Notes: a model not told the origin generated them from the sequence alone. Numbered from the stretch's first letter, positions 26,775 through 35,527 are shown. The stretch: 64,000 bases of DNA from Novosphingopyxis sp038234155 (GCA_038234155.1 JBBSUT010000002.1:1-64000), one strand, 5' to 3'. Made by a program: numbers and translations.

Positions 26775-27431
26775 ATGGCGACAACCGAGCTTGCAACCAT
26801 CAGCTACTACCGGCGCGAGCTGGGCGCCAATATAGAACGCCTCATCGAAAATGCGCTCGACTGGAAACATTTGCCCTATCTCCACGACAGCAGTTTTGAG
26901 GCCATCCAGGTCATCAATGCTGACGCTACCGGATGGACAGCCGATGCTCGCCTTGCGGGCGGCATGAAAGTGTCGCTCGATCTGCGGCTCGATCGCGCGA
27001 ACACTAGCTGGATTACGCGCACGGCGGCGGCAGGAAAGATCGTCAGCGAAATCGTTTCGATTGCGCATGCGCGCGATGCGCAGCGATGCCATGTCGAGGT
27101 AGAATTTCGGATGGCCGGCGTCACCAGGGACAGGTGCGCCGCCATGGAGAAATATTACCGCACCCTCTACGCAAAACTTTACGATGAAGACGAAGCGATG
27201 ATGGTCGCTCGCGCCGAAGCGCTCAGATTGGGCAGCAGGGCGCGCCGTGAACGGCAAACGGTCACACTGGCAAGCGGCGGCGAGGCCCAGGTTCCCCTGC
27301 GCTGCCCACATTGGGGTTTGCCGCTCACAGCCGATCCGGATGACCACGATATCATAACCTGCCCATGGCACGGCTACCGGTTCGATGCGCGAACCGGCGC
27401 GTGCGTCAGAGGACAATCGTGCAGGTGGTAA
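26775..27431 (+). CDS. Rieske [2Fe-2S] protein with permuted oxygenase-like architecture
   Basis: 218 residues, no signal peptide. The Rieske motif is C-terminal: Cys177-Pro-His179 and Cys196-Pro-Trp-His199. The N-terminal 150 residues look like the catalytic helix-grip (START-like) domain of ring-hydroxylating oxygenases: ENALDWKHLPYLH contains Asp29, His32 and His37 in the spacing D-x2-H-x4-H that binds mononuclear iron, and the acidic LYDEDE (Asp137 or Asp139) could give the third ligand. In known oxygenases the Rieske domain comes first, so the order is reversed. It is coupled to a periplasmic sugar dehydrogenase gene. Substrate and electron donor are unknown. Confidence 0.8.
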   Translation: MATTELATISYYRRELGANIERLIENALDWKHLPYLHDSSFEAIQVINADATGWTADARLAGGMKVSLDLRLDRANTSWITRTAAAGKIVSEIVSIAHARDAQRCHVEVEFRMAGVTRDRCAAMEKYYRTLYAKLYDEDEAMMVARAEALRLGSRARRERQTVTLASGGEAQVPLRCPHWGLPLTADPDDHDIITCPWHGYRFDARTGACVRGQSCRW

Positions 27432-27481
27432 TCCAGCCGAACCGCTTTCGATCGCAGCATTCCTCGCGGCAGACACAGTGC

Positions 27482-27555
27482 TGGAGCGGGCGGCGGGAAT
27501 CGAACCCGCACGATCAGCATGGGAAGCTGACAGGCTACCACTACATCACGCCCGC
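27482..27555 (-). tRNA. tRNA-Gly (anticodon CCC)
   Basis: On the minus strand the acceptor stem gcgggcg pairs with cgcccgc, the T arm contains the ggttcgaatcc-type sequence, and CCA is encoded. The 7-base anticodon loop TTCCCAT between TCAGC and GCTGA gives CCC, which reads GGG glycine codons. Confidence 0.95.
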
Positions 27556-27721
27556 GCACTGCCCCATTAGCTTGGCACGTCAAGGCTGACAAGCCTTCCG
27601 GCCGGTGCGTGAGTATGGTTTCCTCTGCATTTCTCGAGCCGCCGAGCGGCGATCTTTGCCAAGCCGCAGACCGCGGCAGACGCAGGCGCCGCGCGGTTGC
27701 AAAGCTGGTGCCAGCCCCCTG

Positions 27722-28531
27722 TCAGCGGCAGGCGGACCAGCCGGTTGAACCCCGGTTCGCTTCATCCAGATGAAAATGATTGGCGTGCGCGGCGTTGTAA
27801 TCGGGCGACAGAACGGTCGCGAACACATCACACGCCCCATCGCGCACCGCGCGCAGGAACGCGCGCTCATCTTTGGTCCCGTCATCCCAGTCCTGCAGCA
27901 CGCGCACCGTCTTGCCATTCTCAAATGTGAAGCTGGCGATATCGATCGCGTTTCCCGTGGCATGTTCGGACCAGACTCCCTCTAATTTGCCGTACATCCG
28001 TCGACAGCTGTAGGAGCCATAATGTCCGATGTTCGCGACCGGCGACCCGAGATACCGGAGCGCGGCGGGCTGTACGATCTGCCATTCCCATAGTGCCAGA
28101 CCGGCCACGACCGCACAGCTTGGCCCAACGGCGGCCGGGCTGTAGCTGATCGCGGTAGACCCGCCGGACTTGGGACTCAGCCCATCGTCCGCCAGGCACT
28201 GCCCTTGTCCGTGCGGCGGCCGGGCACTATAGACGACGCCCGCGCGGTCCAACAGCGCTCGACATTGCGGGAAATCCCTGCCGAGCGCGGCGATCTTGCG
28301 GCCGGTGAGCATCCCCACCGGTTGTGTCAGATCAAGCGCCGTCCACGGCAAATCCTGCGGCCGATCACGCAGCATGACATATGCGATCAGGCCCAGGCCG
28401 CCCAGGATTGCGATCCACAATGCACTGCGGACAATCGACTGAACGGTCCGCAGCAACGCTGCAAACTCAGCGAACGGCGGCCGTGGTGGTGCCCGAAAGA
28501 TCGGACAGGAAACTGCGCACCCGCTCGGCAT
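27722..28531 (-). CDS. Extensin-like C-terminal domain protein
   Basis: Up to 269 residues. One membrane segment (IVRSALWIAILGGLGLIAYVML, about 33-54) anchors the protein. The rest is the bacterial extensin-like domain (CRALLDRAGVVYSARP, GPSCAVVAGLALWEW, HYGSYSCRRMYG, WSEHATGNAIDIASF, HANHFHLDEA). Its His and Asp residues recall zinc D-Ala-D-Ala peptidases, so a wall-related role is plausible but unproven. The start is uncertain: the ATG at 28531 lies 64 bases inside the upstream gene, while a TTG at 28456 would lie just after that gene. Confidence 0.82.
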   Translation of the reverse strand: MPSGCAVSCPIFRAPPRPPFAEFAALLRTVQSIVRSALWIAILGGLGLIAYVMLRDRPQDLPWTALDLTQPVGMLTGRKIAALGRDFPQCRALLDRAGVVYSARPPHGQGQCLADDGLSPKSGGSTAISYSPAAVGPSCAVVAGLALWEWQIVQPAALRYLGSPVANIGHYGSYSCRRMYGKLEGVWSEHATGNAIDIASFTFENGKTVRVLQDWDDGTKDERAFLRAVRDGACDVFATVLSPDYNAAHANHFHLDEANRGSTGWSACR

Positions 28532-29324
28532 TCACGCCCAGATCGCTCTGCCCGACGCGGCTGACCGAACGCATATCGATGATCGAGCCCTCACCGCCCG
28601 CAGCCGGCCGCACGCGGAGCACGACATCGTCCTTGAAGCGAAAGGCGCTTACCGTATCGGTTGCCTCCAGCCGCCCGCTGGCGGGATCGAGCGCCGCCAC
28701 GTCCCAGCCGCGGTCCTTGGCCAGACGATCGGCGGCGGCCACCACGGCGGCAACCGGGGTGTTCACACGCACCGAACGAATATCGGCATAGGCATTTTGA
28801 TGCAGCAGCGCCCAGCGCTGCCGAGGGGACAGGCCCTGCATGTCGCTCTCGTTTGCCCCGGGGATCGCATCCCAATTGTCGGCACGCAGCTGCAATACGG
28901 CAAACTGCGGCGGATCAGCCAGATCCGTTGAGATGTCGTGGATCGCCGGGAGCGATTTGGCGATGCTCACCTGATAGCCGATATAGCCGACAAAGATCGC
29001 GGCGCTCAACGCGCCGACGATCAACCGCGGCATTTTTGTGCGCATGCCCTTGCGGCGGCGCCAAAAGAACACGCCCACGGCCAGCACCAGCGTGAATAAG
29101 CCCAGGAAAAAAGCGTATTTCAACCAGCTGAGGCCCACCGAATACGACCAGAACCCCCAGCCCGATCCGAACGAGGCGAGCAGGCCCCAGAGCCCAACGC
29201 CAGCACCCAGGATCAGCACCAGCAGACCGAACGGATCGCGCTTGATGAGCGTGGGCTTGTCCGTGGCGGTGCCGTGCTCCGCATCGCCCTGCGGCGGCAC
29301 CGGATCGGTCTGAAGAGTGTCCAT
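28467..29324 (-). CDS. DUF1499 domain membrane protein
   Basis: 285 residues from the ATG at 29324; in-frame ATGs at 29333 and 29351 are alternatives, and AGGGG lies upstream of the chosen one. Three membrane helices (about 33-52, 66-87 and 102-120) precede a periplasmic DUF1499 domain (RSVRVNTPVAAVVAAADRLA, GRLEATDTVSAFRFKDDVVL, IDMRSVSRVGQSDLGVNAER). The function of the family is unknown. The extensin-like gene follows or overlaps on the same strand. Confidence 0.82.
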   Translation of the reverse strand: MDTLQTDPVPPQGDAEHGTATDKPTLIKRDPFGLLVLILGAGVGLWGLLASFGSGWGFWSYSVGLSWLKYAFFLGLFTLVLAVGVFFWRRRKGMRTKMPRLIVGALSAAIFVGYIGYQVSIAKSLPAIHDISTDLADPPQFAVLQLRADNWDAIPGANESDMQGLSPRQRWALLHQNAYADIRSVRVNTPVAAVVAAADRLAKDRGWDVAALDPASGRLEATDTVSAFRFKDDVVLRVRPAAGGEGSIIDMRSVSRVGQSDLGVNAERVRSFLSDLSGTTTAAVR

Positions 29325-29443
29325 CGGCTGCATCCCCTGTTCGTTGTACATCCAAACGCGCGGCGCGCGATGGCGGTTGCAGCGGCTTGTCTGTCAGCAG
29401 CGGCGCATTGGCAAGCCGGATTGCGCACTCTATCTGCAAGCCT

Positions 29444-30031
29444 ATGCCGTATGACGCCCCCGATCTCGCCAATATGAGCGCTGCTGATATCCTGACGCTG
29501 GCCGATGGGCGCGACTTGCCGCCCGTGCAGGACTGGCATCCCGATGCTGCTTGCGACAGTCTGATGCGGATCGACGCGGCCGGCCGCTGGTTTCATGACG
29601 GAGGCGCTATCCGGCGGCCGGCGATGGTCCGCGCATTTTCCCGGTTGCTCCGGCGCGAGGAAGATGGCCGCTACGCGCTCGTGCTGCCCCACGAGAAACA
29701 GTGGATCGCGGTTGAGGACGCACCGTTTCAGGCGGTTGAGATGCGCTTGGCAGGCACCGGCAAGGCGGCCGTACTCACGTTTAGGCTGAATACGGACGAT
29801 CTGGTCGTCGCCGGGCCAGATCACAGACTGCGCGTGGGCGGGAGCGAGAACGATCCGCGCGTCTATCTACATGTGCGCAGCACGCTGGAGGCACGGATCG
29901 GGCGCGCGGTCTACTACGAGCTGGCCGATATCGCGCTGGCTGCGAACCGAGCGGAGAACGGGCCGGCTGGCGGGGCGGCGCCGGGCGTCTGGAGCGGCGG
30001 CTGCTTCTTTGCTCTGGGACCGCCCGCGTGA
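29444..30031 (+). CDS. DUF1285 family protein
   Basis: 195 residues from the ATG at 29444. The blocks MRIDAAGRWFHDGGAIRRP, MVRAFSRLLRREEDGRYALV, DAPFQAVEM and RVYLHVRSTLEARIGRAVYY match DUF1285, a conserved alphaproteobacterial protein of unknown function. It has no signal peptide or helix. It overlaps the Nudix gene by one base (TGATG) and is the first gene of a group that goes on to cca, an order I recall as common in this class. Confidence 0.8.
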   Translation: MPYDAPDLANMSAADILTLADGRDLPPVQDWHPDAACDSLMRIDAAGRWFHDGGAIRRPAMVRAFSRLLRREEDGRYALVLPHEKQWIAVEDAPFQAVEMRLAGTGKAAVLTFRLNTDDLVVAGPDHRLRVGGSENDPRVYLHVRSTLEARIGRAVYYELADIALAANRAENGPAGGAAPGVWSGGCFFALGPPA

Positions 30032-30612
30032 TGCTGGCCGATCGCATTGCCCGGGCGCTGGCGACGGACGCCCTGCACGAGGATGAAGCGGCGTTCGGTG
30101 CCCCTGTCGGTGGTTACCGCGAGGCGGCGGTGCTGATCCCTATCACGCGGCGGAGCGACCCTGGCGTGATTCTGACACGGCGGCCAGACTGGCTGCGCAG
30201 CCATGCCGGACAGGTCGCCTTTCCGGGCGGCAAACTGGAACCGCAGGACCGGGGCGATCCGGTCACCGCCGCATTGCGGGAAACGCAGGAGGAGCTGGCT
30301 ATCCCGCCTTCCGATGTTGAAGTGGTTGGCACCGCGATGCCCTATCTGTCGGGCAGCGGCTTTCGCATCGTGCCAGTAATTGGCCTGGTCCCGCCTGATC
30401 TTAATCTCACTCCCTGCCCCGATGAGGTGGCCGAATGGTTCGAGGTGCCGCTGGCCTGGCTGCTGGACCGTGCCAATGCGGAGCGCAAGACCGGTATGTG
30501 GCAGGGAGCGTCGCGCACTTATTACGACATGGATTGGCGCGGTCGCCGCATCTGGGGCGTCACTGCCGGGATCATCGCCAACCTGTCGCGCAGGCTGGCA
30601 TGGGAAGCGTGA
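30031..30612 (+). CDS. Nudix hydrolase, probable CoA pyrophosphatase
   Basis: 193 residues. The Nudix box reads GGKLEPQDRGDP then ALRETQEELAI, carrying the metal-binding REx2EE residues. Just before it, LRSHAGQVAFPGG is the signature of CoA pyrophosphatases, which split coenzyme A or its derivatives into phosphopantetheine and 3',5'-ADP. The ATG at 30031 overlaps the previous stop; a GTG lies one codon upstream. Its own stop overlaps the cca start (TGATG). Confidence 0.88.
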   Translation: MLADRIARALATDALHEDEAAFGAPVGGYREAAVLIPITRRSDPGVILTRRPDWLRSHAGQVAFPGGKLEPQDRGDPVTAALRETQEELAIPPSDVEVVGTAMPYLSGSGFRIVPVIGLVPPDLNLTPCPDEVAEWFEVPLAWLLDRANAERKTGMWQGASRTYYDMDWRGRRIWGVTAGIIANLSRRLAWEA

Positions 30613-31787
30613 TGCTGCCCGATGCCGACTGGCGGCATGATCCGGCTTTGCACGCTGTCGTCGCGGCGCTGAGCGATGGCGCTGATCGGCCCCGCATCGT
30701 TGGCGGCGCAGTACGCGACAGCCTGCTCGGCCGCGCGGTGGTCGATGTCGATCTGGCCACGTCGCTGGTGCCGGCAGAAGTCATCCGCCGGTTGCATGCG
30801 GCGGGGCTGAAGGCGGTGCCGACCGGGATCGTCCACGGCACTGTCACCGCGGTGGCGCAAGGGCGCGGGTTCGAAGTCACGACGCTACGCCGCGACGTAT
30901 CGACCGATGGCCGCCGCGCGACCGTCGCCTTCTCTCATGACTGGCGCGAGGATGCGGCGCGGCGCGATTTCACGATCAACGCATTGTATGCCGACCTTGA
31001 AACCGGCGCGGTCACCGACTATTTCGGCGGTCTCGGCGATCTGGCCGCGCGGCGCCTGCGCTTCATCGGCGATCCGGCGGCGCGCATCGCCGAAGATCAC
31101 TTGCGCATCCTGCGCTACTTCCGCTTCCTCGCGCGGTTCGGGCGCAGCGAGCTCGATGCTGAGGCCTACGCCGCATGCAAGGCGGCGGCGAACAGCCTCA
31201 AAGGGCTGTCGCGCGAGCGCATTGCCGACGAGCTTCTGAAGCTGCTGACACTGGCCGATCCGCGCTTCGCCGTGAACGCAATGCTGGACGGCGACATCTT
31301 CGCGCCGATCCTGCCCGAGGTGGTGAGCGAAGATCTGATGGGTCGGTTGATAACGCGCGAGCAGGCGCTCGGCGTGGCGCCCCTTGCGCTGCGCCGCTTG
31401 CTGGCGCTGCTGCCCGCCGAGACCGCGGTCGCCGCCGATGTCGGCGCGCGGCTCAAACTTTCGCGCAAACAGCGCGAGGCGTTGCAGGCGCGCATCCTGT
31501 GCAAGAAGATCCCTAAACCGCGCCATGCCGCTTATTTGCATGGGATGGACGCGGCCTGCGATGCGGTGCTGCTCTACGCGCATGACGGTGCGCTGGAGGC
31601 CGCCTTGTCCACACTAACGGGCTGGACCCCGCCGCGCTTCCCGCTCAAAGGCGGCGATCTGATCACGCGCGGGCTGGAGCCCGGCCCGGAGGTCGGCCGC
31701 AAGCTGCACGCGATCGAGGCGCGCTGGGTCGAGGAAGGCTTCCCGGACGCAGCCCGGCTCGACGCGTTGGTAGCCGAGCAGCTCTAG
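30612..31787 (+). CDS. cca: CCA tRNA nucleotidyltransferase / poly(A) polymerase family protein
   Basis: 391 residues. The class II nucleotidyltransferase head is clear: IVGGAVRDSLLGR and DVDLATSL carry the metal-binding aspartates, then TLRRDV, RRDFTINALYADL and the RNA-binding block (FIGDPAARIAEDHLRILRYF). The enzyme adds or repairs the 3' CCA of tRNA; poly(A) polymerases share these motifs, so the exact activity is inferred. It is the last gene of the DUF1285-Nudix-cca group and converges on parC with an 7-base gap. Confidence 0.9.
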   Translation: MLPDADWRHDPALHAVVAALSDGADRPRIVGGAVRDSLLGRAVVDVDLATSLVPAEVIRRLHAAGLKAVPTGIVHGTVTAVAQGRGFEVTTLRRDVSTDGRRATVAFSHDWREDAARRDFTINALYADLETGAVTDYFGGLGDLAARRLRFIGDPAARIAEDHLRILRYFRFLARFGRSELDAEAYAACKAAANSLKGLSRERIADELLKLLTLADPRFAVNAMLDGDIFAPILPEVVSEDLMGRLITREQALGVAPLALRRLLALLPAETAVAADVGARLKLSRKQREALQARILCKKIPKPRHAAYLHGMDAACDAVLLYAHDGALEAALSTLTGWTPPRFPLKGGDLITRGLEPGPEVGRKLHAIEARWVEEGFPDAARLDALVAEQL

Positions 31788-31794
31788 CCCCGCC

Positions 31795-34065
31795 TCAACC
31801 GAACCGGTTGTCTTTCGGGAACCCATTCGGCGGCAGACGTCCTGCAGCTCCTCTGGCCACGCGCCATGGCAGCAGATCGGTCTCGGTCCGCGTGCGTCCG
31901 GTTTCGCCGCCCATTGTCCAGCTGAGCCCGTCCTCCAGTTTGAACGTGATCGCGTCCGACAGGCCGCCATCCTTGTAGCGCTGCAGCATCACGCCCTGAC
32001 CGCGCGTCATTTCCGGCATATCGGCCAGCGCAAACACCACCAGCTTGCGGTTATCACCCACCGCCGCGACATGGTCATCCGAAACGTCGACCTCGCGAAC
32101 CACTTTGAGTACCGCATTGCCTTTGGGGTTGACCACCTGGCGTCCCTTGCGCGTCTCTGCGATCAGCTCTTCCATTTGTGCCACGAAGCCGCGCCCGCCC
32201 GATGCCGCCAGCAGCAGCCGGCCGCCCTTGCGCGCCGCCATCACCTTGATGATGGCGTTGCCGCCGTCGATATCGACCATCGACTGGATCGGTTCGCCAA
32301 GGCCGCGCGCACCGGGCAGTTTGTCCGCGCCCAGTGTGTAGAAGCGCCCGGATGCGGTGGCGACGAGCAGCTTGTCCGTGGTCTGCGCCTCAAAGCTGCC
32401 TTCCAGTTCGTCGCCCTCCTTGAACTTGACGCCCGAGATGTCGTTACCATGCCCCTTCATCGCGCGAATCCATCCGCGCCGCGAGACGATCACGGTCACC
32501 GGCTCGCGCTCTATCATCGCCTCAAGCGGCACCTCGGCAGTGGCGTCCGCCTCCTCCAGACCTGTGCGCCGCGCGCCCAGAGCGGTGTCCTCGGCATAGT
32601 CCTTGCGCAGTGCCGCGATGTCCTTCTTCAGCCGCGTGCGCTGGCGGGCAGGGCTCTCGATCAGCTTGAGCAGTCCATCGCGCTCGGCCGCCAGCTTGTC
32701 GCGCTCGCGCTTCAGCTCCATCTCCTCCAGCTTGCGCAAGGAGCGCAGCCGCATGTTGAGGATGGCCTCGGCCTGCCGGTCGGTGAGCTGGAACTCCGTC
32801 ATCAGCACCGGTTTGGGCTCGTCTTCGGCGCGGATGATGGCGATCACCCGGTCCAGATTGAGGAAGGCGATGATGTAGCCTTCGAGCAGCTCCAGCCGGG
32901 CGTCAATGGCATCCAGCCGGTGCTGCGAACGCCGTGTCAGCGTTTCGATCTGGTGGCTCAGCCAGTGCCGCAGCACCTCGCCCAGCCCCATCACCATCGG
33001 TGTGTGTGCGGCATCGAGCACGTTCATGTTCAGCGAGAAACGGCTCTCCAGATCGCACATCCGGAACAGCGCATTCATCAGCTGCTCGGGGTCCACCGTG
33101 CGGTTCTTGGGCTCGAGCACGATGCGGATCTCGGCGTCGCTTTCGTCGCGCACATCGGCCAGGATCGGCAGCTTGCGATCGCCGATCAGATTGGCGATCG
33201 CCTCGATCAGTCTGCCCTTCTGCACCTGATAGGGGATCTCGGTGATCACCGCCTGCCACGCGCCGCGCTCCAGCTTCTCGATCACGAAGCGCGCGCGCAC
33301 CCGGAACGATCCGCGCCCCGTCTCATAGGCATGCGCGATGCTCGCCGGTGCGTCCACCAGCACGCCGCCGGTCGCGAAGTCCGGCCCGCGCACGATCTCC
33401 ATCAGCTGCGCGTGGCTGGCATCCGGCTGGTCGATCAGCAGCGTCGCGGCGTCCAGCACCTCATGGACGTTGTGCGATGGGATCGAGGTTGCCATGCCCA
33501 CCGCGATGCCGGCTGCGCCATTGGCCAGCAGGTTCGGGAACAGCCCCGGCATCACCTCCGGCTCTTCGTCTTCCCCGTTGTAGGTGGGCCTGAAGTCGGT
33601 GCCGTTCTCGTTCAGTCCGGCCATCAGCTGCATGGCCGTCCTGGTCAGCTTGGCCTCGGTGTAGCGATAGGCCGCGGCGTTATCGCCGTCGATATTGCCG
33701 AAGTTGCCCTGCCCGTCGACCAGCGGGTAGCGCAGCGAGAAGGTCTGCGCGAGCCGCACCATTGCGTCGTAGACCGACTGGTCGCCGTGCGGGTGGTACT
33801 TGCCGATGACATCGCCGACCACGCGCGCGCACTTCTTGTAGCCCTGGCTCGGATCCAGCCGCAGCAGCCGCATCGCCCACAGCAGCCGCCGATGCACCGG
33901 CTTCAGGCCATCGCGCAGATCGGGCAGCGAGCGCGCGGTGATCGTCGACATCGCATAGACGAGGTAGCGCTCGGACAGCGCGGCATCGAACGGGCTGTCG
34001 ACGATCTGGTCGAACTCGTCCTTCGGGCTATCGCCGGGTACATCCGGGGTGCTGTCGTCGCTCAT
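31795..34065 (-). CDS. parC: DNA topoisomerase IV subunit A
   Basis: 756 residues. With ParE it decatenates daughter chromosomes. The catalytic tyrosine is Tyr135 in AAYRYTE, after YPLVDGQGNFGN. The length, the beta-propeller C-terminal part without the GyrA box, and DLRDGLKPVHRRLLWAM favour ParC over GyrA. At the quinolone-region position equal to E. coli Ser80 the residue is Gln96 (HPHGDQSVYD), and the Glu84 position is Asp100. Its partner parE is not in the window. The upstream 406-base region separates it from the divergent mlaA-like gene. Confidence 0.94.
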   Translation of the reverse strand: MSDDSTPDVPGDSPKDEFDQIVDSPFDAALSERYLVYAMSTITARSLPDLRDGLKPVHRRLLWAMRLLRLDPSQGYKKCARVVGDVIGKYHPHGDQSVYDAMVRLAQTFSLRYPLVDGQGNFGNIDGDNAAAYRYTEAKLTRTAMQLMAGLNENGTDFRPTYNGEDEEPEVMPGLFPNLLANGAAGIAVGMATSIPSHNVHEVLDAATLLIDQPDASHAQLMEIVRGPDFATGGVLVDAPASIAHAYETGRGSFRVRARFVIEKLERGAWQAVITEIPYQVQKGRLIEAIANLIGDRKLPILADVRDESDAEIRIVLEPKNRTVDPEQLMNALFRMCDLESRFSLNMNVLDAAHTPMVMGLGEVLRHWLSHQIETLTRRSQHRLDAIDARLELLEGYIIAFLNLDRVIAIIRAEDEPKPVLMTEFQLTDRQAEAILNMRLRSLRKLEEMELKRERDKLAAERDGLLKLIESPARQRTRLKKDIAALRKDYAEDTALGARRTGLEEADATAEVPLEAMIEREPVTVIVSRRGWIRAMKGHGNDISGVKFKEGDELEGSFEAQTTDKLLVATASGRFYTLGADKLPGARGLGEPIQSMVDIDGGNAIIKVMAARKGGRLLLAASGGRGFVAQMEELIAETRKGRQVVNPKGNAVLKVVREVDVSDDHVAAVGDNRKLVVFALADMPEMTRGQGVMLQRYKDGGLSDAITFKLEDGLSWTMGGETGRTRTETDLLPWRVARGAAGRLPPNGFPKDNRFG

Positions 34066-34471
34066 GCGCCCAGCGGATAGCAGCGCGGCGAGCGAAGGGA
34101 CAGACGCCGCGCGCCGAAAGCTGTGGACAGCGCGTGCGAGTGAGGGCGCGGGCGCGGATCGCGCACACCAGCTTCACACACTTCACACTGTCCAGAGCGG
34201 GAAAGTGCCGGCTTCCGACAACGACCAGCGTGGCGGCAATTTGGCAGAGGATCGACGGTGGCAAAGAGCAGCGGCCGCAATAGCCAAGCACGAACGTGTA
34301 GGACAGCGTTTCCTGACCTGGGGGTCTGCTATTCCAGCTGCCCCCTCAAGAAGGCCACCGACACTGGCCGCAGACCGGGCCGCAGACCGGGCCGGAACTA
34401 TAAAAAGATTCATTCGTATCCGATCGAGGCGTGTATGCATCGCCTCCACCCGTGTCTGGGGATATTTGGCG
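34066..34471 (+). other. Intergenic region between divergent parC and mlaA-like gene
   Basis: 406 bases with no gene I can support. It must hold the promoters of both flanking genes. It includes a 12-bp tandem duplication (34367-34390). An in-frame extension of the mlaA-like gene runs through it but has no signal peptide and no family likeness. Confidence 0.5.
34367..34390. repeat. 12-bp tandem duplication
   Basis: Two perfect copies of gccgcagaccgg lie head to tail and are followed by gccgg, about 80 bases before the chosen mlaA-like start. Confidence 0.8.
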
Positions 34472-35527
34472 ATGATCGTTTCGAGCGTTGCCTTGTTTCT
34501 TGTTGCAGCTCCCGTTTCAGAATTTCCGCGACCCGATCGGCCAATCCCGGTCGCGGCGGAAACAAATGGAACAGTCGAAGCGCCCACAAACGGCCTCATG
34601 CTTGCGGCTGATCAGACAAATCCGTTTGCGCCGCCCGGCGGCGACACATCGGTACGCCAAACTGACGGTGCTGTGCCCCTTCCAACGCCGGACGGCGTGC
34701 AGCAGCAGGCGCAGGACAACGTCCCGTCCGCAGATCAGGACGCCGCGCAAACCACCACGTCCGAACCGGCACCGTCTTCCGATACCGATGGCGATATCGT
34801 GGTTACCGGCCGCGTGCCGAACGGCAGCGATCCGGTGGAGGTGGTCAACGCGCAATCCTATGCCGCCACTTTGGCACTGGACGGCGCGCTATTGCGCCCT
34901 GTCGCCATGGCCTATGAAAGCGTGTTGCCCAAGCCGGTACGTAGCGGATTGCGCAACGTGCTGTTCAATCTGCGCGAGCCAGTGGTGTTCGTGAACTTCC
35001 TGCTGCAGCACAAAATTGGCAAGGCAGCCGAGACGGTCGGCCGGTTCGTGGTGAATTCCACCGTTGGTGCGCTGGGTCTGATTGACGTCGCCAAGGGCAA
35101 GGGGATCCGGCTACCGCGCCGTGCGAACGGATTTGCCGACACGCTGGGTTTTTACGGTATCGGACCCGGGCCCTATCTGTATCTACCGCTGATCGGGCCG
35201 ACCACGGTGCGCGATCTCATCGGTGAGACCGCCGATCGACTGCTGTTGCCCACTGCCATTGGAACGCCGTTCAACAAAAGCGCCGTGACGCTACCGCTCA
35301 ACGTAATCGGTATCCTGGACCGGCGCAGCGCGGAGGACGAGCAACTGTGCATTTTGCGCAAACAGAGCGCTGACCCTTATCTCGCGTCGCGCACTTTCTA
35401 TCTGGAACGGCGCCAGAACGAAATCGACCATCTGCGCGGAACGACCAAACTGTCGCCGCCGCAACCCCTTGTGGACACCGTAGCGACGGCGAATCCAGAC
35501 GCCTGCGGCTCTTTGAAAGCGGACTGA
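34472..35527 (+). CDS. mlaA: MlaA (VacJ) family protein
   Basis: 351 residues from the ATG at 34472. MlaA removes misplaced phospholipids from the outer leaflet of the outer membrane. The family blocks are VLFNLREPVVFVNFLLQ, GRFVVNSTVGALGLIDVA, GFADTLGFYGIGPGPYLYLP and LIGPTTVRDLIG. Residues 1-16 look like a signal peptide, but no lipobox Cys is seen, whereas MlaA is normally a lipoprotein. A Pro-, Gln- and Asp-rich spacer of about 80 residues with DGDIVVTGR comes before the domain. No mlaBCDEF genes are near. Confidence 0.88.
   Translation: MIVSSVALFLVAAPVSEFPRPDRPIPVAAETNGTVEAPTNGLMLAADQTNPFAPPGGDTSVRQTDGAVPLPTPDGVQQQAQDNVPSADQDAAQTTTSEPAPSSDTDGDIVVTGRVPNGSDPVEVVNAQSYAATLALDGALLRPVAMAYESVLPKPVRSGLRNVLFNLREPVVFVNFLLQHKIGKAAETVGRFVVNSTVGALGLIDVAKGKGIRLPRRANGFADTLGFYGIGPGPYLYLPLIGPTTVRDLIGETADRLLLPTAIGTPFNKSAVTLPLNVIGILDRRSAEDEQLCILRKQSADPYLASRTFYLERRQNEIDHLRGTTKLSPPQPLVDTVATANPDACGSLKAD

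Noticed and set aside
27482..27721. Integrated element beside tRNA-Gly
   Set aside because: No integrase, no duplicated tRNA end and no mobile genes on either side.
32071..34080. Long plus-strand frame (about 669 codons) opposite parC
   Set aside because: His/Arg/Gln-rich shadow of parC codon bias, no motifs.
34049..34471. N-terminal extension of the mlaA-like gene reaching back to parC
   Set aside because: No signal peptide and no family likeness in the extra 141 residues; the ATG at 34472 gives an export signal.
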